Assembly: GCA_012728895.1 (NCBI GenBank)
Contig: JAAYEG010000040.1
Span: 1-64,000 of the forward strand
Reading direction: 5' to 3'
Length of the DNA stretch: 64,000 nucleotides
DNA from: Methanospirillum sp.
Lineage (GTDB): Archaea; Halobacteriota; Methanomicrobia; Methanomicrobiales; Methanospirillaceae
The position numbers were made by a program, and so were the translations under genes. Positions 15,846 through 25,095 of this stretch are shown here, in pieces. The notes beneath the pieces are model-generated. The model made no database searches. It had not been told where the DNA came from and saw only the letters and a list, made by a program, of their open reading frames with translations. The stretch's first letter is position 1. Each line of letters opens with the position of its first letter.

Positions 15846-18272
15846 TCACCCCGGGACCCGGGCGCGGGGCGTCCAGGCCCGGAGGAGAAGCGAGAGCGAG
15901 ACGACCGTGACCGACGAGAAAGCCATCGCGGCGGCGGCCCACTCGGGGCGGAAGACGACCCCGGTGAACGGGTACAGGACACCCGCGGCGGCGGGTATCA
16001 GGGCCGAGTTGTAGAAGAGGGCCCAGAAGATGTTCTGCCGAATCCGCCCCATCACCTTCCTTCCGAGCTCGAGCGCTGCGACCGCGTCGAGGGGTTCCGA
16101 GCGGATCAGCACGACGTCGCCGGACTCGATCGCGACGTCGGTCCCCGACCCGATCGCGATCCCGAGATCGGCCGTCGCGAGCGCCGGGGCGTCGTTGATC
16201 CCGTCCCCGACGTACGCGACCCGCTCGCCGCCGTCCTGGAACCCCCGGACGGCCGCGGCCTTCTCGCCCGGCAGCACCCCGGCGAGGACGCGGTCGATCC
16301 CGATGGTCCGGGCGATCGCCTCCGCGGTCCGCCGGTTGTCGCCGGTGATCATGGCCACGCGAAGCCCCATCTCCCGGATCGCCGCGATCGCCGCCTCGGT
16401 GGTCTCCTTGACCGGGTCTGCGACGGCGAGCACCCCTCCGACCTCGCCGTCGACCGCGACGAAGACCGCGGTCTTCCCCGCCTCCTCGAGCCGGCGCGCC
16501 TCCCGGTCGATCCCGTCCGGAAGCGCGACGGACCGCTCCCCGAGCAGGCCACGCGAGCCGACCAGCACCGGGCGCCCGTCGACGCGGGCCCCGACGCCCT
16601 TCCCCGCGTAGGTGTCGAACCCCTCCGCCGTCCCGAACGGGACCCCCTCGGCGCCGGCGGCCTCCACGACGGCGCGTGCGAGCGGGTGCTGCGAGTTCGC
16701 CTCGACCGCGGCGGCGAGCGAGAGGAGCGTCCCCCGGTCGAGCCCGGCGAGGAGGGTCCCGGTCACGGCCGGAGCGCCCCGGGTGAGCGTCCCGGTCTTG
16801 TCGAACGCGACCAGCGTGACCGTCTCGGCCGCCTCGAGCGCCTCGCCGCTCCTGACGAGAAGGCCGAGCTCGGCCCCCCGCCCGACGCCGACCGTGACCG
16901 CGGTGGGCGTCGCGAGCCCGAGGGCGCAGGGGCATGCGACCACCAGGACCGAGATCAGGCAGGTGAGGGCGAAGAGGAGGTCGGCGCCGAGGAGAAAGAA
17001 CCACGCCGCGAACGCCCCGATTGCGACCGCGAGCACGACCGGGATGAACCAGGCCACCGCGCGATCGGCCACCCGCTGGACGGGCGGGCGCGACCCCTGG
17101 GCCTGTTCGACGAGCGCGATGATCCGGGCGAGGACGGTCTCGCGCCCGACCCGCTCTGCCCGGAAGCGGAGGACCGAGTTCTGGTTTATGGTCCCCCCGA
17201 CCACCCCGTCGCCGGCGCGCTTGCCGACCGGCACCGGCTCCCCCGTGATCATCGACTCGTCGACGAAGCTCTCCCCCTCCACCACCGTGCCGTCGACCGG
17301 GACCCGCTCGCCCGGCCGGACCAGGACCAGGTCGCCGGGGACCACGTCCCGGACGGGGACCTGGACCTCCGCTCCGTCCCGGAGCACGGTCGCCGCCCTG
17401 GGGGCCAGGTCGATGAGCGCCCGGATCGCCTGCCCGGTCCTGCCCTTCGCCCGCGCCTCGAGGTACCGGCCCAGGGTCAGGAACGCGGCCAGCATCACGG
17501 AGGTCTCGTAGAACATGTAGTCGTGGGAGAGCACGATCCCGAAGGTGCCCATCAGGGAGGCCCCGAACGCCACCCCGATGCCCAGGGCGTACATCGAGTC
17601 CATGTTCAGCGTCCGGTTCCTCAGGCCGAGCCACGCCGCGCGGAAGATCGGGGCAGCGAGGTAGAGGAAGGCCGGGGTCGCGACCGCGAGGTGGATCCAG
17701 GAGAGGACGTGCATCGGGATCCCGAGCGGGAGCCACATCGAGAGCATCAGCGGGATCGAGACCCCGAAGCCGACCAGGATCCGCAGGCGCTTGTCGGCGA
17801 GGTCCGCCTCGAGCGCCTCCTCCACGGCCTCGATGGAGGCCTCGCCCTCGAGCCCCAGGTACCGGTACCCCGCCTCCTCGATCGCGCCGGCCATCCCCCG
17901 GGGGTCGACGAGCGAGGGGTTGTAGGTGACGTGCGCCTGCTCTGTGGCGAGGTTGACCCGGACGTCCACGACCCCCGGGAGGGCGCGGAGCGCCTCCTCT
18001 ATCGCCTGGACGCACATCGCGCAGACCATGCCCCCGACGCGGAGGACGGCCTCGCGGTTCACGACGCCGTACCCGGCATCCTCGACCGCCCGCCCGAGCT
18101 GGGCGAGGTCGGTCCGGGCCGGGTCGAAGGTGACCCGGGCGCTCCCGGTCGCGAGGTTCACCCGTGCCTCGCTCACGCCGGGCTCCCGCTTCAGCGCATC
18201 CTCGACCGCGAGCGAGCAGGTGGCGCAGTGCAGCCCCGTGACCGCGAGCTCGGCCTCTGTCGGTCCCGACAT
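15846..18272 (-). CDS. copA: Copper-translocating P-type ATPase (CopA)
   Basis: 808 residues from ATG 18272. Two N-terminal heavy-metal domains carry GLHCATC (C16/C19) and GMVCAMC (C84/C87). The membrane part contains the transport motif [13 protein letters not shown], preceded by the actuator motif containing [15 protein letters not shown] with the phosphorylated Asp, and the hinge [15 protein letters not shown] are intact. It exports Cu(I) across the cytoplasmic membrane with ATP. A longer reading of the frame (adding about 106 residues) is arginine-rich noise. The small YHS gene lies nearby, and no CopY/CueR-type regulator is visible. Confidence 0.95.
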   Translation of the reverse strand: MSGPTEAELAVTGLHCATCSLAVEDALKREPGVSEARVNLATGSARVTFDPARTDLAQLGRAVEDAGYGVVNREAVLRVGGMVCAMCVQAIEEALRALPGVVDVRVNLATEQAHVTYNPSLVDPRGMAGAIEEAGYRYLGLEGEASIEAVEEALEADLADKRLRILVGFGVSIPLMLSMWLPLGIPMHVLSWIHLAVATPAFLYLAAPIFRAAWLGLRNRTLNMDSMYALGIGVAFGASLMGTFGIVLSHDYMFYETSVMLAAFLTLGRYLEARAKGRTGQAIRALIDLAPRAATVLRDGAEVQVPVRDVVPGDLVLVRPGERVPVDGTVVEGESFVDESMITGEPVPVGKRAGDGVVGGTINQNSVLRFRAERVGRETVLARIIALVEQAQGSRPPVQRVADRAVAWFIPVVLAVAIGAFAAWFFLLGADLLFALTCLISVLVVACPCALGLATPTAVTVGVGRGAELGLLVRSGEALEAAETVTLVAFDKTGTLTRGAPAVTGTLLAGLDRGTLLSLAAAVEANSQHPLARAVVEAAGAEGVPFGTAEGFDTYAGKGVGARVDGRPVLVGSRGLLGERSVALPDGIDREARRLEEAGKTAVFVAVDGEVGGVLAVADPVKETTEAAIAAIREMGLRVAMITGDNRRTAEAIARTIGIDRVLAGVLPGEKAAAVRGFQDGGERVAYVGDGINDAPALATADLGIAIGSGTDVAIESGDVVLIRSEPLDAVAALELGRKVMGRIRQNIFWALFYNSALIPAAAGVLYPFTGVVFRPEWAAAAMAFSSVTVVSLSLLLRAWTPRARVPG

Positions 18273-18716
18273 CACGGCATGGGTATCATCGGGAGAGAGA
18301 AAAAGGTGCCCATGCCGGCGGCCCCGCGCCCATCTCCGGGGGACGGCCTGCGACAGCCCCTCTCGACTTCGAGCCCGATCCCCCGGCGAGTACCCATGGT
18401 GGAGCGAGCGCCGCGAGGCCTGCGGAAGGTCCGTCTTTCGTTCCTCCTGATGGGTATCCTTTTCCCGGCCTCGCCGGGGTCCGGACGGGCCACGGGACCT
18501 CGCGGTCCGACCCGGTGTCGAACGCCGACCCGCGAGCTCGAGGGGTCGGGGACCGGGCCCGCCGCCGTCGACCGGATCGTCCGCCGCCACTGCGGACGTA
18601 CCCGGGCCGGGTCGGCGCCGGGCGAGGGCCCGGCCTCTCTCTTCACCCTCCCCGCCGCCTGAACCGCGCGGACGGCCGGGACCTCTCCCACGGCCCGGGC
18701 TGGTCCCATCTCCGCG
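18273..18716. other. Intergenic region, no gene seen
   Basis: 444 bases upstream of the copper ATPase and downstream of the mannose-1-phosphate guanylyltransferase. The minus strand reads ACCTTTTTCTCTC near 18295-18308, which could be part of the copper ATPase promoter. Open frames in both directions are GC-driven and show no family features. No copper operator was recognised. Confidence 0.5.
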
Positions 18717-20063
18717 CTAGGAGCGGCCGTACGCGTCCTCGAACCTGACGATGTCGTCCTCCTCGAGGTACTCGCCGATCTGGACCTCGATCACCTCGAG
18801 CGGGATCATGCCCGGGTTCCCCAGCCGGTGGCGCTGACCGGTCTTGACGAAGGTCGACTCGCCCTGAGCGAGCAGGCGGACCTCGCCCTCGAGCTCCACC
18901 TCGGCCGTCCCCGAGACCACGATCCAGTGCTCGGACCGGTGGTGGTGGAGCTGGAGGGAGAGGCGGCGGCCCGGCCGCACCGTGACGCGCTTGATCTTGA
19001 ACGCGCCGTTCGCCTCGAGCACCTTGTAGGTGCCCCAGGGGCGGTGCTCCTCGCGGTGGTGGACCACGACCGGGTCGTTCTCCGCCTTCATCCGGGCCAC
19101 GAGGTCGCGGACCCGCCCGGTCTCGCTCTTTTTCGCGACAAGCAGGGCGTCGTCGGTGTCGACCACGACCAGCCCTTCGACCCCGATCAGCCCGACCCGC
19201 TTCTGCCCCGCCCGGACGAAGGTGTCGCGGCAGTCGAGGCAGAGCGCCCCCCCGGCGTTCCCGTCCGCGTCGGCCGGCTCTGCCGCAGCGAGCGCGGCGA
19301 AGTCGCCGAGGTCGGACCAGTCGGCCCGGAGCGGGACGACCGCGACCCGGTCCGAGTGTTCGAGGAGCCCGTAGTCGATTGAGACCGAGGGCATCGATGC
19401 GTAGTCGGGTGGGAGCGTTTCGACCCCGGCGGCGATCTCGGGCTGAAGGCGGGCGAGCTCCTGGAAGAAGACCCGGGGCGAGATGAGGAACATCCCCGAG
19501 TTCCAGAGGTAGCCGTCGCGGACGTACTCCTCTGCCGTGGCGGCGCCGGGTTTCTCGACGAACGCCCCGACCTCGAAACCCCCCGGCAGGAGGGGGCCCG
19601 GCCGGATGTAGCCGTACCCGGTGTGCGGCGCGGTGGGGGTCACCCCGAACGTGACCAGCCGCTCCTCCGCGAGCGCCGCCGCTCCCCGGATCACGTCGAG
19701 CGCGGCGTCCTCGAGCAGGTGGTCGCTCGGGAGGACGGCGGCGACACCCTCGCCCCCGGACTCGCGGATCTCCGCCATGGCCCAGGCGATCGCCGGGAGG
19801 GTGTTCCGTCCCGCGGGCTCGGCGAGGAGGCTGGTCTCGTCGCACCTCCCGCCCAGGGCCTCGACCTGGTCGCGGATCAGGTAGCGGTGGGCCGTGTTCG
19901 TCACCACCCAGACCCCGTCCTCCCCGGCGAGCGCCCGGGCGCGCAGCCAGGTGCGCTGGAAGAGAGAGCGGTCCCCGACCGGGAGGAACTGCTTCGGGTA
20001 CTGCTCCCGCGAGAGCGGCCAGAGCCGGGTCCCCGAACCCCCCGCGAGGATGATGCACTGCAT
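18717..20063 (-). CDS. Mannose-1-phosphate guanylyltransferase / mannose-6-phosphate isomerase
   Basis: 448 residues, the usual length of the bifunctional type II enzyme. The nucleotidyltransferase half starts IILAGGSGTRLWPLSREQYP and KQFLPV, with the substrate motif in FVEKPG at about 180. The C-terminal cupin (about 335-445) has HHREEHRPWGTYKVLE, RLSLQLHHHRSEHWIVVSG and GQRHRLGNPG, the metal-binding isomerase motifs. It would make GDP-mannose from fructose-6-phosphate via mannose-6-phosphate (with a phosphomannomutase elsewhere) for surface glycans. The flippase-like gene follows upstream on the same strand with a short 26-base gap. Confidence 0.94.
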   Translation of the reverse strand: MQCIILAGGSGTRLWPLSREQYPKQFLPVGDRSLFQRTWLRARALAGEDGVWVVTNTAHRYLIRDQVEALGGRCDETSLLAEPAGRNTLPAIAWAMAEIRESGGEGVAAVLPSDHLLEDAALDVIRGAAALAEERLVTFGVTPTAPHTGYGYIRPGPLLPGGFEVGAFVEKPGAATAEEYVRDGYLWNSGMFLISPRVFFQELARLQPEIAAGVETLPPDYASMPSVSIDYGLLEHSDRVAVVPLRADWSDLGDFAALAAAEPADADGNAGGALCLDCRDTFVRAGQKRVGLIGVEGLVVVDTDDALLVAKKSETGRVRDLVARMKAENDPVVVHHREEHRPWGTYKVLEANGAFKIKRVTVRPGRRLSLQLHHHRSEHWIVVSGTAEVELEGEVRLLAQGESTFVKTGQRHRLGNPGMIPLEVIEVQIGEYLEEDDIVRFEDAYGRS

Positions 20064-20089
20064 GGATCACCGTTGCGTGCGCCCGGGGG

Positions 20090-21127
20090 TTAAGGTTCGC
20101 GGACCGCGCCGCGCCGCGAGGCCTCGCGGCGGACGATCGCGACCCCCGCGCCGAGCCCGAGCACGATGTTGAGGTGGTAGACGATGAGGCGCCAGAGCAG
20201 GATCAGGAGCCCGAGCGACGAGGATGGAACGAAGAGCCCGTAGAGCGAGGCGGCCGAGGCCTCGGCGAGCCCGGCCCCGCCCGGGGTCAGCGGGATGAGG
20301 GCGATCACGTTGACCAGGATCTGGCAGAGGACGGAGAGGACCCAGTCCGCGGGCAGGCCGAGCGCGAGCAGCACCAGGGAGGCGACCGAGAACTCGAGGA
20401 GCCAGTACCCGGCCGAGAAGAGGAGCCCGCCCACGAGGTGCCCCCGGCCCCGCCCGGCGAACCGGCCGAAGGCGGCCCGGAAGTGGCCGGCCTCCCGTTC
20501 GACCCGGGCGGCCGTCCCGGCGAGCCGCCCGGCGGCCCCGCCGGGGAGCACCCTTCCGAGCGCGCCCGCCCCGGCGAAGAGGACGCGGCGGAGGGCGCCC
20601 GGGGAGACCAGGGCGAGCAGGAAGAGGCCGGCCACCGCGAGGACGACGACCCCGATCGCCTCCAGGAGGAGGCCGCCCTCGACCCCGAGCACCGCCATCT
20701 GCCGGCCCAGGAAGCGGATCGCCAGCAGGACCGCGGCCAGCAGCAGGAAGAAGTCGAGGAGCCGCTCGACCGCGACGACCGCGGTCGCGTCCCCTGCCCG
20801 CACCCCCGCCCGGTAGAGCTCGTGGGCCCGCACCGGCTCCCCCCCCGCCGACGACGGCGTGATGGCGGCAGCGAGCACGTTCGCCAGGACGAGCGGGACG
20901 CAGGCCCGGAACGGGACGTCGTAGCCGAGCCCCGCCGAGAGGACCCGGACCCGCCCCGCCCAGCAGAGGAGGGCCGCGCCGTGCGAGAGGACCGCGACCG
21001 CGATCCAGCGCCAGTCCAGGTGCCCGAGCGCGGCGACGGTCGCGCCGTCCACGGTGAGCGCGAGCACCAGGCCGAGCACGCCGGCCGAGATGAGGACCGA
21101 GACGAAGAGCCAGCCGCGCCGCCGCAT
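20090..21127 (-). CDS. Flippase-like integral membrane protein (UPF0104/LPG synthase TM family)
   Basis: 345 residues with about eight hydrophobic segments: residues 5-27, 38-58, 76-92, 125-145, 155-180, 230-250 and others. The signature region VPLVLANVLAAAITPSSAGG and later PLTPGGAGLAEAS is diagnostic of the lysylphosphatidylglycerol synthase TM family, whose archaeal members (AglD-like) work with dolichol-linked sugars or lipids. It probably moves or modifies a lipid intermediate (inference). It shares a strand and tight spacing with a GDP-mannose synthesis gene and with the DUF357 gene, whose stop lies 1 base before its ATG. Confidence 0.88.
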   Translation of the reverse strand: MRRRGWLFVSVLISAGVLGLVLALTVDGATVAALGHLDWRWIAVAVLSHGAALLCWAGRVRVLSAGLGYDVPFRACVPLVLANVLAAAITPSSAGGEPVRAHELYRAGVRAGDATAVVAVERLLDFFLLLAAVLLAIRFLGRQMAVLGVEGGLLLEAIGVVVLAVAGLFLLALVSPGALRRVLFAGAGALGRVLPGGAAGRLAGTAARVEREAGHFRAAFGRFAGRGRGHLVGGLLFSAGYWLLEFSVASLVLLALGLPADWVLSVLCQILVNVIALIPLTPGGAGLAEASAASLYGLFVPSSSLGLLILLWRLIVYHLNIVLGLGAGVAIVRREASRRGAVREP

Positions 21128-21128
21128 C

Positions 21129-21695
21129 CTACACCGCGAAGAGGGAGCGGTCCCCGCCGACCGCGAGCAACCCGGACCTGACCCCCGCGTCGAGCCAGCC
21201 GTGCGCGTAGGAGCTGACCTGGACCGAGGCCTCGCAGTCGCCGCCGGCGAGGAGGGCGGCGGCCGCCCCGTGGAAGGCCCGGGCCACCGCGACGACGGTC
21301 AGCGCGGCCGCGTGCGCCGGGCTCGCGGGGTCCGGGGCCGGGCCGGCGCTCAGGGCGGCGGACCCGAGCATCGCGGCGTACCGCCGGGCCTTTTCCCCGA
21401 GCCGGGCCGCGTGCCGGCCCGGGACCGTGCCGCGGAGAAGGCCTGCGCCCGTCTCCGTGCCGTCGAGGAGGCCGAGCACCAGCGCGGCGTCGAGCCAGCC
21501 GCAGGCGTAGGCCAGGGCGGCGAGGGCGTTCACCGGGTCGTCACGCGCGGCGAAGACTGCCGCGTCCGTCCGGTACGCCCGGACCATCTCCAGGCAGTCC
21601 GAGGCGGCCGGGGCAAGGAGGGCGTCCTCCCGCACCCCCGGCCGGGCGCGGGCGAGGCAGGCGTCCAGGCGGTCGAGCGATGCGGCGACGGTCAT
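21129..21695 (-). CDS. DUF357 protein with two repeats
   Basis: 188 residues in two halves that each end in the family motif: ALAYACGWLDAALVLGLL (about 58-75) and SSYAHGWLDAGVRSGLL (about 165-181). DUF357 is an archaeal helical domain of unknown function normally present once; here it appears duplicated, with the linker (residues about 80-140) alanine-rich. Its ATG overlaps the dphB stop as ATGA, so it follows dphB in one transcript. Confidence 0.88.
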   Translation of the reverse strand: MTVAASLDRLDACLARARPGVREDALLAPAASDCLEMVRAYRTDAAVFAARDDPVNALAALAYACGWLDAALVLGLLDGTETGAGLLRGTVPGRHAARLGEKARRYAAMLGSAALSAGPAPDPASPAHAAALTVVAVARAFHGAAAALLAGGDCEASVQVSSYAHGWLDAGVRSGLLAVGGDRSLFAV

Positions 21696-22441
21696 AGGCC
21701 CGCGAAGGCCTCCAGGTGTTCGCGCTCCATCACGTGGAGGTCGCCGGGCACGATCAGGACGTGCAGGGGGCCGCCGAACTCGACGGCGCGGAGACGGGCG
21801 GCGTCACCGGCCGCGACGACCGGGTCGGGCGACCCGACCCGGGAGCAGCCGACGTAGAGCGGGATCTCCTGGCCGAGCGAGGCCGCCGTCGTTCCGAGCA
21901 GGTCGAGCGCATCCGGGATCAGCATGAACCGGCCGGGCTGGATGTCGAGGTAGACCAGGGTGTGGAGCCCCCGGGAGAGGTTCTCGCCGATCACCGCGAC
22001 CGGCGAGGTCGGCCTCCAGTTCCCGTGCGGGAAGGGGAGCGAGGTCGCCGGGCCGAACCGGTAGTTCTGGAGCCCGGCGAGCCCGGCCGCAGCGGTGGCG
22101 ATCGAGGCCCCGTGCACGATCCGGGTCTCGATCCCGAGCCGGCTCGCCCGGAGCCGGAGGTCGACGTGGGTGGTCGAGACCATCGGGTCGCCCGGGACGA
22201 GGAGCACCGCGGTCCCCTCCCTGGCAGCAGCGAGCACCTCGTCGGGGCGGTTCTCGACCCCGGCGCGCGAGAGGACCGTGACCGGCTTCTTCCAGGCCGC
22301 CTCCATCTCGGCGACGCTCGCGCCGACGAGACGGGAGGTGTAGCCCTCGAGAAAGACCCGGTCCGCCTCCGCGATCGCTCGCCTGCCGCGGAGCGATACG
22401 TCCTCGAGGTCCCAGAGCCCGAGGCCGACGAAGACGAGCAG
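21692..22441 (-). CDS. dphB: Diphthine synthase DphB with apparent CTG start
   Basis: 249 residues if read from CTG at 22441. DphB methylates the modified histidine of elongation factor 2 to give diphthine. The family's first residues are normally M-L-x-x-V/I-G-L-G-L-[WY]-D; here the codon in the methionine position is CTG, followed by LVFVGLGLWDLEDVSLRG, and an in-frame TAG lies immediately before it. The next ATG (22306) would delete the first 45 residues, including the AdoMet-binding strand. Later motifs are normal: LVPGDPMVSTTH, HGASIATAAAG and YVGCSRVGSPDP. A run of eight G's lies 6 bases upstream of CTG and may act as ribosome-binding site. Non-canonical start or a sequence error. Confidence 0.9.
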   Translation of the reverse strand: MLVFVGLGLWDLEDVSLRGRRAIAEADRVFLEGYTSRLVGASVAEMEAAWKKPVTVLSRAGVENRPDEVLAAAREGTAVLLVPGDPMVSTTHVDLRLRASRLGIETRIVHGASIATAAAGLAGLQNYRFGPATSLPFPHGNWRPTSPVAVIGENLSRGLHTLVYLDIQPGRFMLIPDALDLLGTTAASLGQEIPLYVGCSRVGSPDPVVAAGDAARLRAVEFGGPLHVLIVPGDLHVMEREHLEAFAGL

Positions 22442-22535
22442 CTAGGCCCCCCCCTGCAGGGGGCCCGCGGGCCGGGAACGGGACATGATCGGCGTAGCTG
22501 TCGCGCGGAGCCGGGATAAGCGCTTTGGTGGCCGC

Positions 22536-24389
22536 TCAGCCGAACGCGAAGTTGAAGAGCGCGCCGAAGAAGAGCCCGAGCAGGAGCGTGTAGACCGTGA
22601 TCAGGCCCGCGATCCGGGTGCCGATCTCCTGCCGCAGGACCGCGATCGTGGAGATGCACGGCACGAAGAGGGTCGAGACGAGCGCGAAGACGTAGAGCTG
22701 GAGCCCTGTCATCACGGTGTCGAGCCGGGCAGTCCCGGCGAGGACGACCAGGGTCTCGAAGGCCATCTCCTTCCGGAGGATGCCGAAGAGGAGCGCGGTC
22801 GAGGCGTACGCCGGCAGCCCCAGGACCCCCTCCGAGATCGGGGCGAAGGCCTCCTGGAACGCGGCGATCACCCCGAAGTACCCGAGCAGGCCGAGCACGA
22901 TGCTGCTGACGAGCAGGAGGGGCATCGCGATGTACAGGAACTCCTTGATCCGGAGCCAGGCCTTGAGCAGGACCAGGTCCGGACGCGGGCGGCGGAGCGG
23001 GGGCATCTCCAGGACCATCCCGAACTGGGGGCCGGGCGTGACCCGGCTCAGCACGACCCCCGTCGCCAGGATCAGCCCGAGCACGATCAGGTAGATCGAG
23101 AACGCGGCCCAGAGCGAGACGAACGAGGCGACGATCCCCGAGATGACGACCGTCCGGGCCGAGCAGGGGACCATCGTGATCAAAAAGGCGGCGATGACGC
23201 GCTCGCGCCGGGTCGAGAGAAGGCGGGTCCCCATCACGGCCGGGACGTTGCACCCGAACCCGAGCACGAGCGGGATGATCGCCTCGCCGTGGAGACCCAT
23301 CCGGTGCATGGTCCGGTCGGCCAGGAACGCGGCCCGGGACATGTACCCCGAGTCCTCGATCACCGCGAGGAGCACGTAGAACGTGAAGATGTACGGGAAG
23401 GCGATCCCGAACCCCGACTGGAGCGCGAGGCCGACGGAGACGAGCACTTCGCGGACGAGGGGGTCCAGGTCGAGCGCCGCGATGGGGTCGAGGAGCAGGA
23501 AGTCGAAGGCCTCGACGATGTACTCCTCGAGGACCCCGCCGACGATGAAGACCGCGAGCAGCATCGCGCCCAGGACGCCGACCAGGATCGGGACCCCCGG
23601 GAACGTCCGGGTCAGGAGCCGGTCGATCCCGGCGTCGGCCTCGCCGGCCGACGAGACCACCTGGTCCGCGATCGCCCGCGCCAGGTTGTGCCGGTTGGTC
23701 GCGATGATCTGGGCGGCCGACATCCGGTGGCGGCGGCCGATCTCCTTGCTCACGTCGTCGGCCGACTCCAGGAGATCGGGGTCGTCGCCGAGCCCCTGGA
23801 GGGCCTGGAGGGCGGTGCGGCGGTCGATCCCGAAGGACCGCCCGAGCGAGTGGACGGCGGCCTCGACGTGGTTGTCGTACGGGACCTCGACCGAGGCGGG
23901 CCGGGCCTCCAGGAGGGCGGAGGGGAGGATCCGGTCGATCCCCTGCCCGGTCGCCGCCGATGTCGCGACCACGGGGATCCCGAGCAGCTCCCCGAGCCGC
24001 GCGGTGTCGACCGAGATCCCGCGGCGGACCGCCTCGTCGGTCATGTTCACGACCGCCAGCATGGGCCGGCCGTACTCGGCGACCTGGAGGAGGAGGTAGA
24101 GGGTCCGCTCGAGCCGGGTCGCGTCGAGCACGGCCACGAGCGTCGTCATCTCGTCGTCCTCGACGATCCGCCGGATCAGGGTGTCGGTCTCGGCCCCGTC
24201 CTCGAGCGAGTAGACGCCGGGCAGGTCCACGACCTCGACCCGCTCGCGCTGCCAGCAGGAGGAGCCCGAGAAGAGGTCGACCGACGAGCCGGGGTAGTTG
24301 CCGACCTCGACCCCGACCCCGGTCAGCTGGCTGAAGATCAGCGACTTGCCGACCCCGGGGTTGCCGACGAGCGCGACCTTCAGCGGCAT
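22536..24389 (-). CDS. feoB: Ferrous iron transporter FeoB
   Basis: 617 residues from ATG 24389. The N-terminal G domain has GNPGVGKS at 9-16, the G2/G3 region with NYPGSSVD and VVDLPGVYSLEDG, and G4-like VVNMTDEA. From about 290 on there are 9-10 membrane segments with the typical GFGCNVPAVMGTR gate and, near the end, GILRKEMAFETLVV. It imports Fe(II) with GTP hydrolysis. It overlaps the upstream DtxR-FeoA gene by 10 bases, so the pair is one transcription unit. Ends in a segment LGLFFGALFNFAFG. Confidence 0.95.
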   Translation of the reverse strand: MPLKVALVGNPGVGKSLIFSQLTGVGVEVGNYPGSSVDLFSGSSCWQRERVEVVDLPGVYSLEDGAETDTLIRRIVEDDEMTTLVAVLDATRLERTLYLLLQVAEYGRPMLAVVNMTDEAVRRGISVDTARLGELLGIPVVATSAATGQGIDRILPSALLEARPASVEVPYDNHVEAAVHSLGRSFGIDRRTALQALQGLGDDPDLLESADDVSKEIGRRHRMSAAQIIATNRHNLARAIADQVVSSAGEADAGIDRLLTRTFPGVPILVGVLGAMLLAVFIVGGVLEEYIVEAFDFLLLDPIAALDLDPLVREVLVSVGLALQSGFGIAFPYIFTFYVLLAVIEDSGYMSRAAFLADRTMHRMGLHGEAIIPLVLGFGCNVPAVMGTRLLSTRRERVIAAFLITMVPCSARTVVISGIVASFVSLWAAFSIYLIVLGLILATGVVLSRVTPGPQFGMVLEMPPLRRPRPDLVLLKAWLRIKEFLYIAMPLLLVSSIVLGLLGYFGVIAAFQEAFAPISEGVLGLPAYASTALLFGILRKEMAFETLVVLAGTARLDTVMTGLQLYVFALVSTLFVPCISTIAVLRQEIGTRIAGLITVYTLLLGLFFGALFNFAFG

Positions 24390-25006
24390 GGGGACGCGAG
24401 CACCGTCTCTGCACACTCGGGCGAGAGCCCGATCTCGCAGCCCTTGACCTCGATCACCACGGCCCGGTTCGAGAGCCGGCGCCGGACCACGACCTCCTCG
24501 CCCGGCACGACCCCCATGTCCATGAGCCGCCTGAACCTCCCGCACGGCCGGACGTACGTGATCCGGACCCGTTCGCCCTCGAGGAAGTCGAGCAGGGGCT
24601 GCCCCTCGCCCGCCGGGACCGTGCACGGGCGCTCGAAGGGCCTCGGGCAGCGGAGGTGGCCGGCGATCCGCGCGATCGCCTCGTCCGAGACCCCGTGCTC
24701 GAGCGTGCAGGCCTCGCGGTCCGCGGCCTCCCGCTCCATCCCGATCTGCTCAAAAAAGCAGGCGAGGGTCCGGTGCCGGCGGGCGATCCGGCGCGCGACC
24801 CGCCTGCCCTCGTGATTGAGCCCGTACCGCCCGCCGGGGCCGGGTTCCAGCCGTCCGTTCGTGACCGCTCTCTGGAGGAGCCTCTCGAACGCGTCCGCGT
24901 CGAGCCCGAGCCGGGCCGCCAGCGCCGCGTCGTCGGGACGGGGCTCCTCGAGCAGGGCCTCGAGCAGGTCCTCCTCGTGGTCCCGTGACTCCTCCGTCAT
25001 CGTCAT
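24380..25006 (-). CDS. DtxR-type metalloregulator fused to FeoA domain
   Basis: 208 residues. Residues 1-70 form a winged helix (EEDLLEALLEEPRPDDAALAARL, RLEPGPGGRYGLNHEGR). The middle part has the metal-binding and dimerisation sequence REAADREACTLEHGVSDEAI (E, C, E, H ligands). From about 130 there is a FeoA/SH3-like domain (LLDFLEGERVRITYVRPC, RLMDMGVVPGEEVVV, EIGLSPECAETVLV-like end). In DtxR proteins an SH3 domain of this kind is common, so this may simply be a metalloregulator that is translated with the transporter; either way it likely controls or assists FeoB. Its end overlaps the FeoB start by 10 bases. Confidence 0.85.
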   Translation of the reverse strand: MTMTEESRDHEEDLLEALLEEPRPDDAALAARLGLDADAFERLLQRAVTNGRLEPGPGGRYGLNHEGRRVARRIARRHRTLACFFEQIGMEREAADREACTLEHGVSDEAIARIAGHLRCPRPFERPCTVPAGEGQPLLDFLEGERVRITYVRPCGRFRRLMDMGVVPGEEVVVRRRLSNRAVVIEVKGCEIGLSPECAETVLASPCR

Positions 25007-25095
25007 GCAGGTTCTCTGTCTCGACGGTTATGGGTTGTGGACGCCGTCGCATAGACTGATATGGTGGCAGGACATCGTACACTCGGGAGAAGAGC

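Noticed and set aside
15789-18662. 957-codon plus-strand frame opposite the copper ATPase
   Set aside because: Antisense to an unmistakable CopA with all P-type motifs; the translation is low-complexity Arg/Asp/Pro.
22536-24626. Extended FeoB start upstream of 24389
   Set aside because: The extra 79 codons overlap the DtxR-FeoA gene and read as Gly/Arg/Pro noise; ATG 24389 leads straight into the G1 motif.
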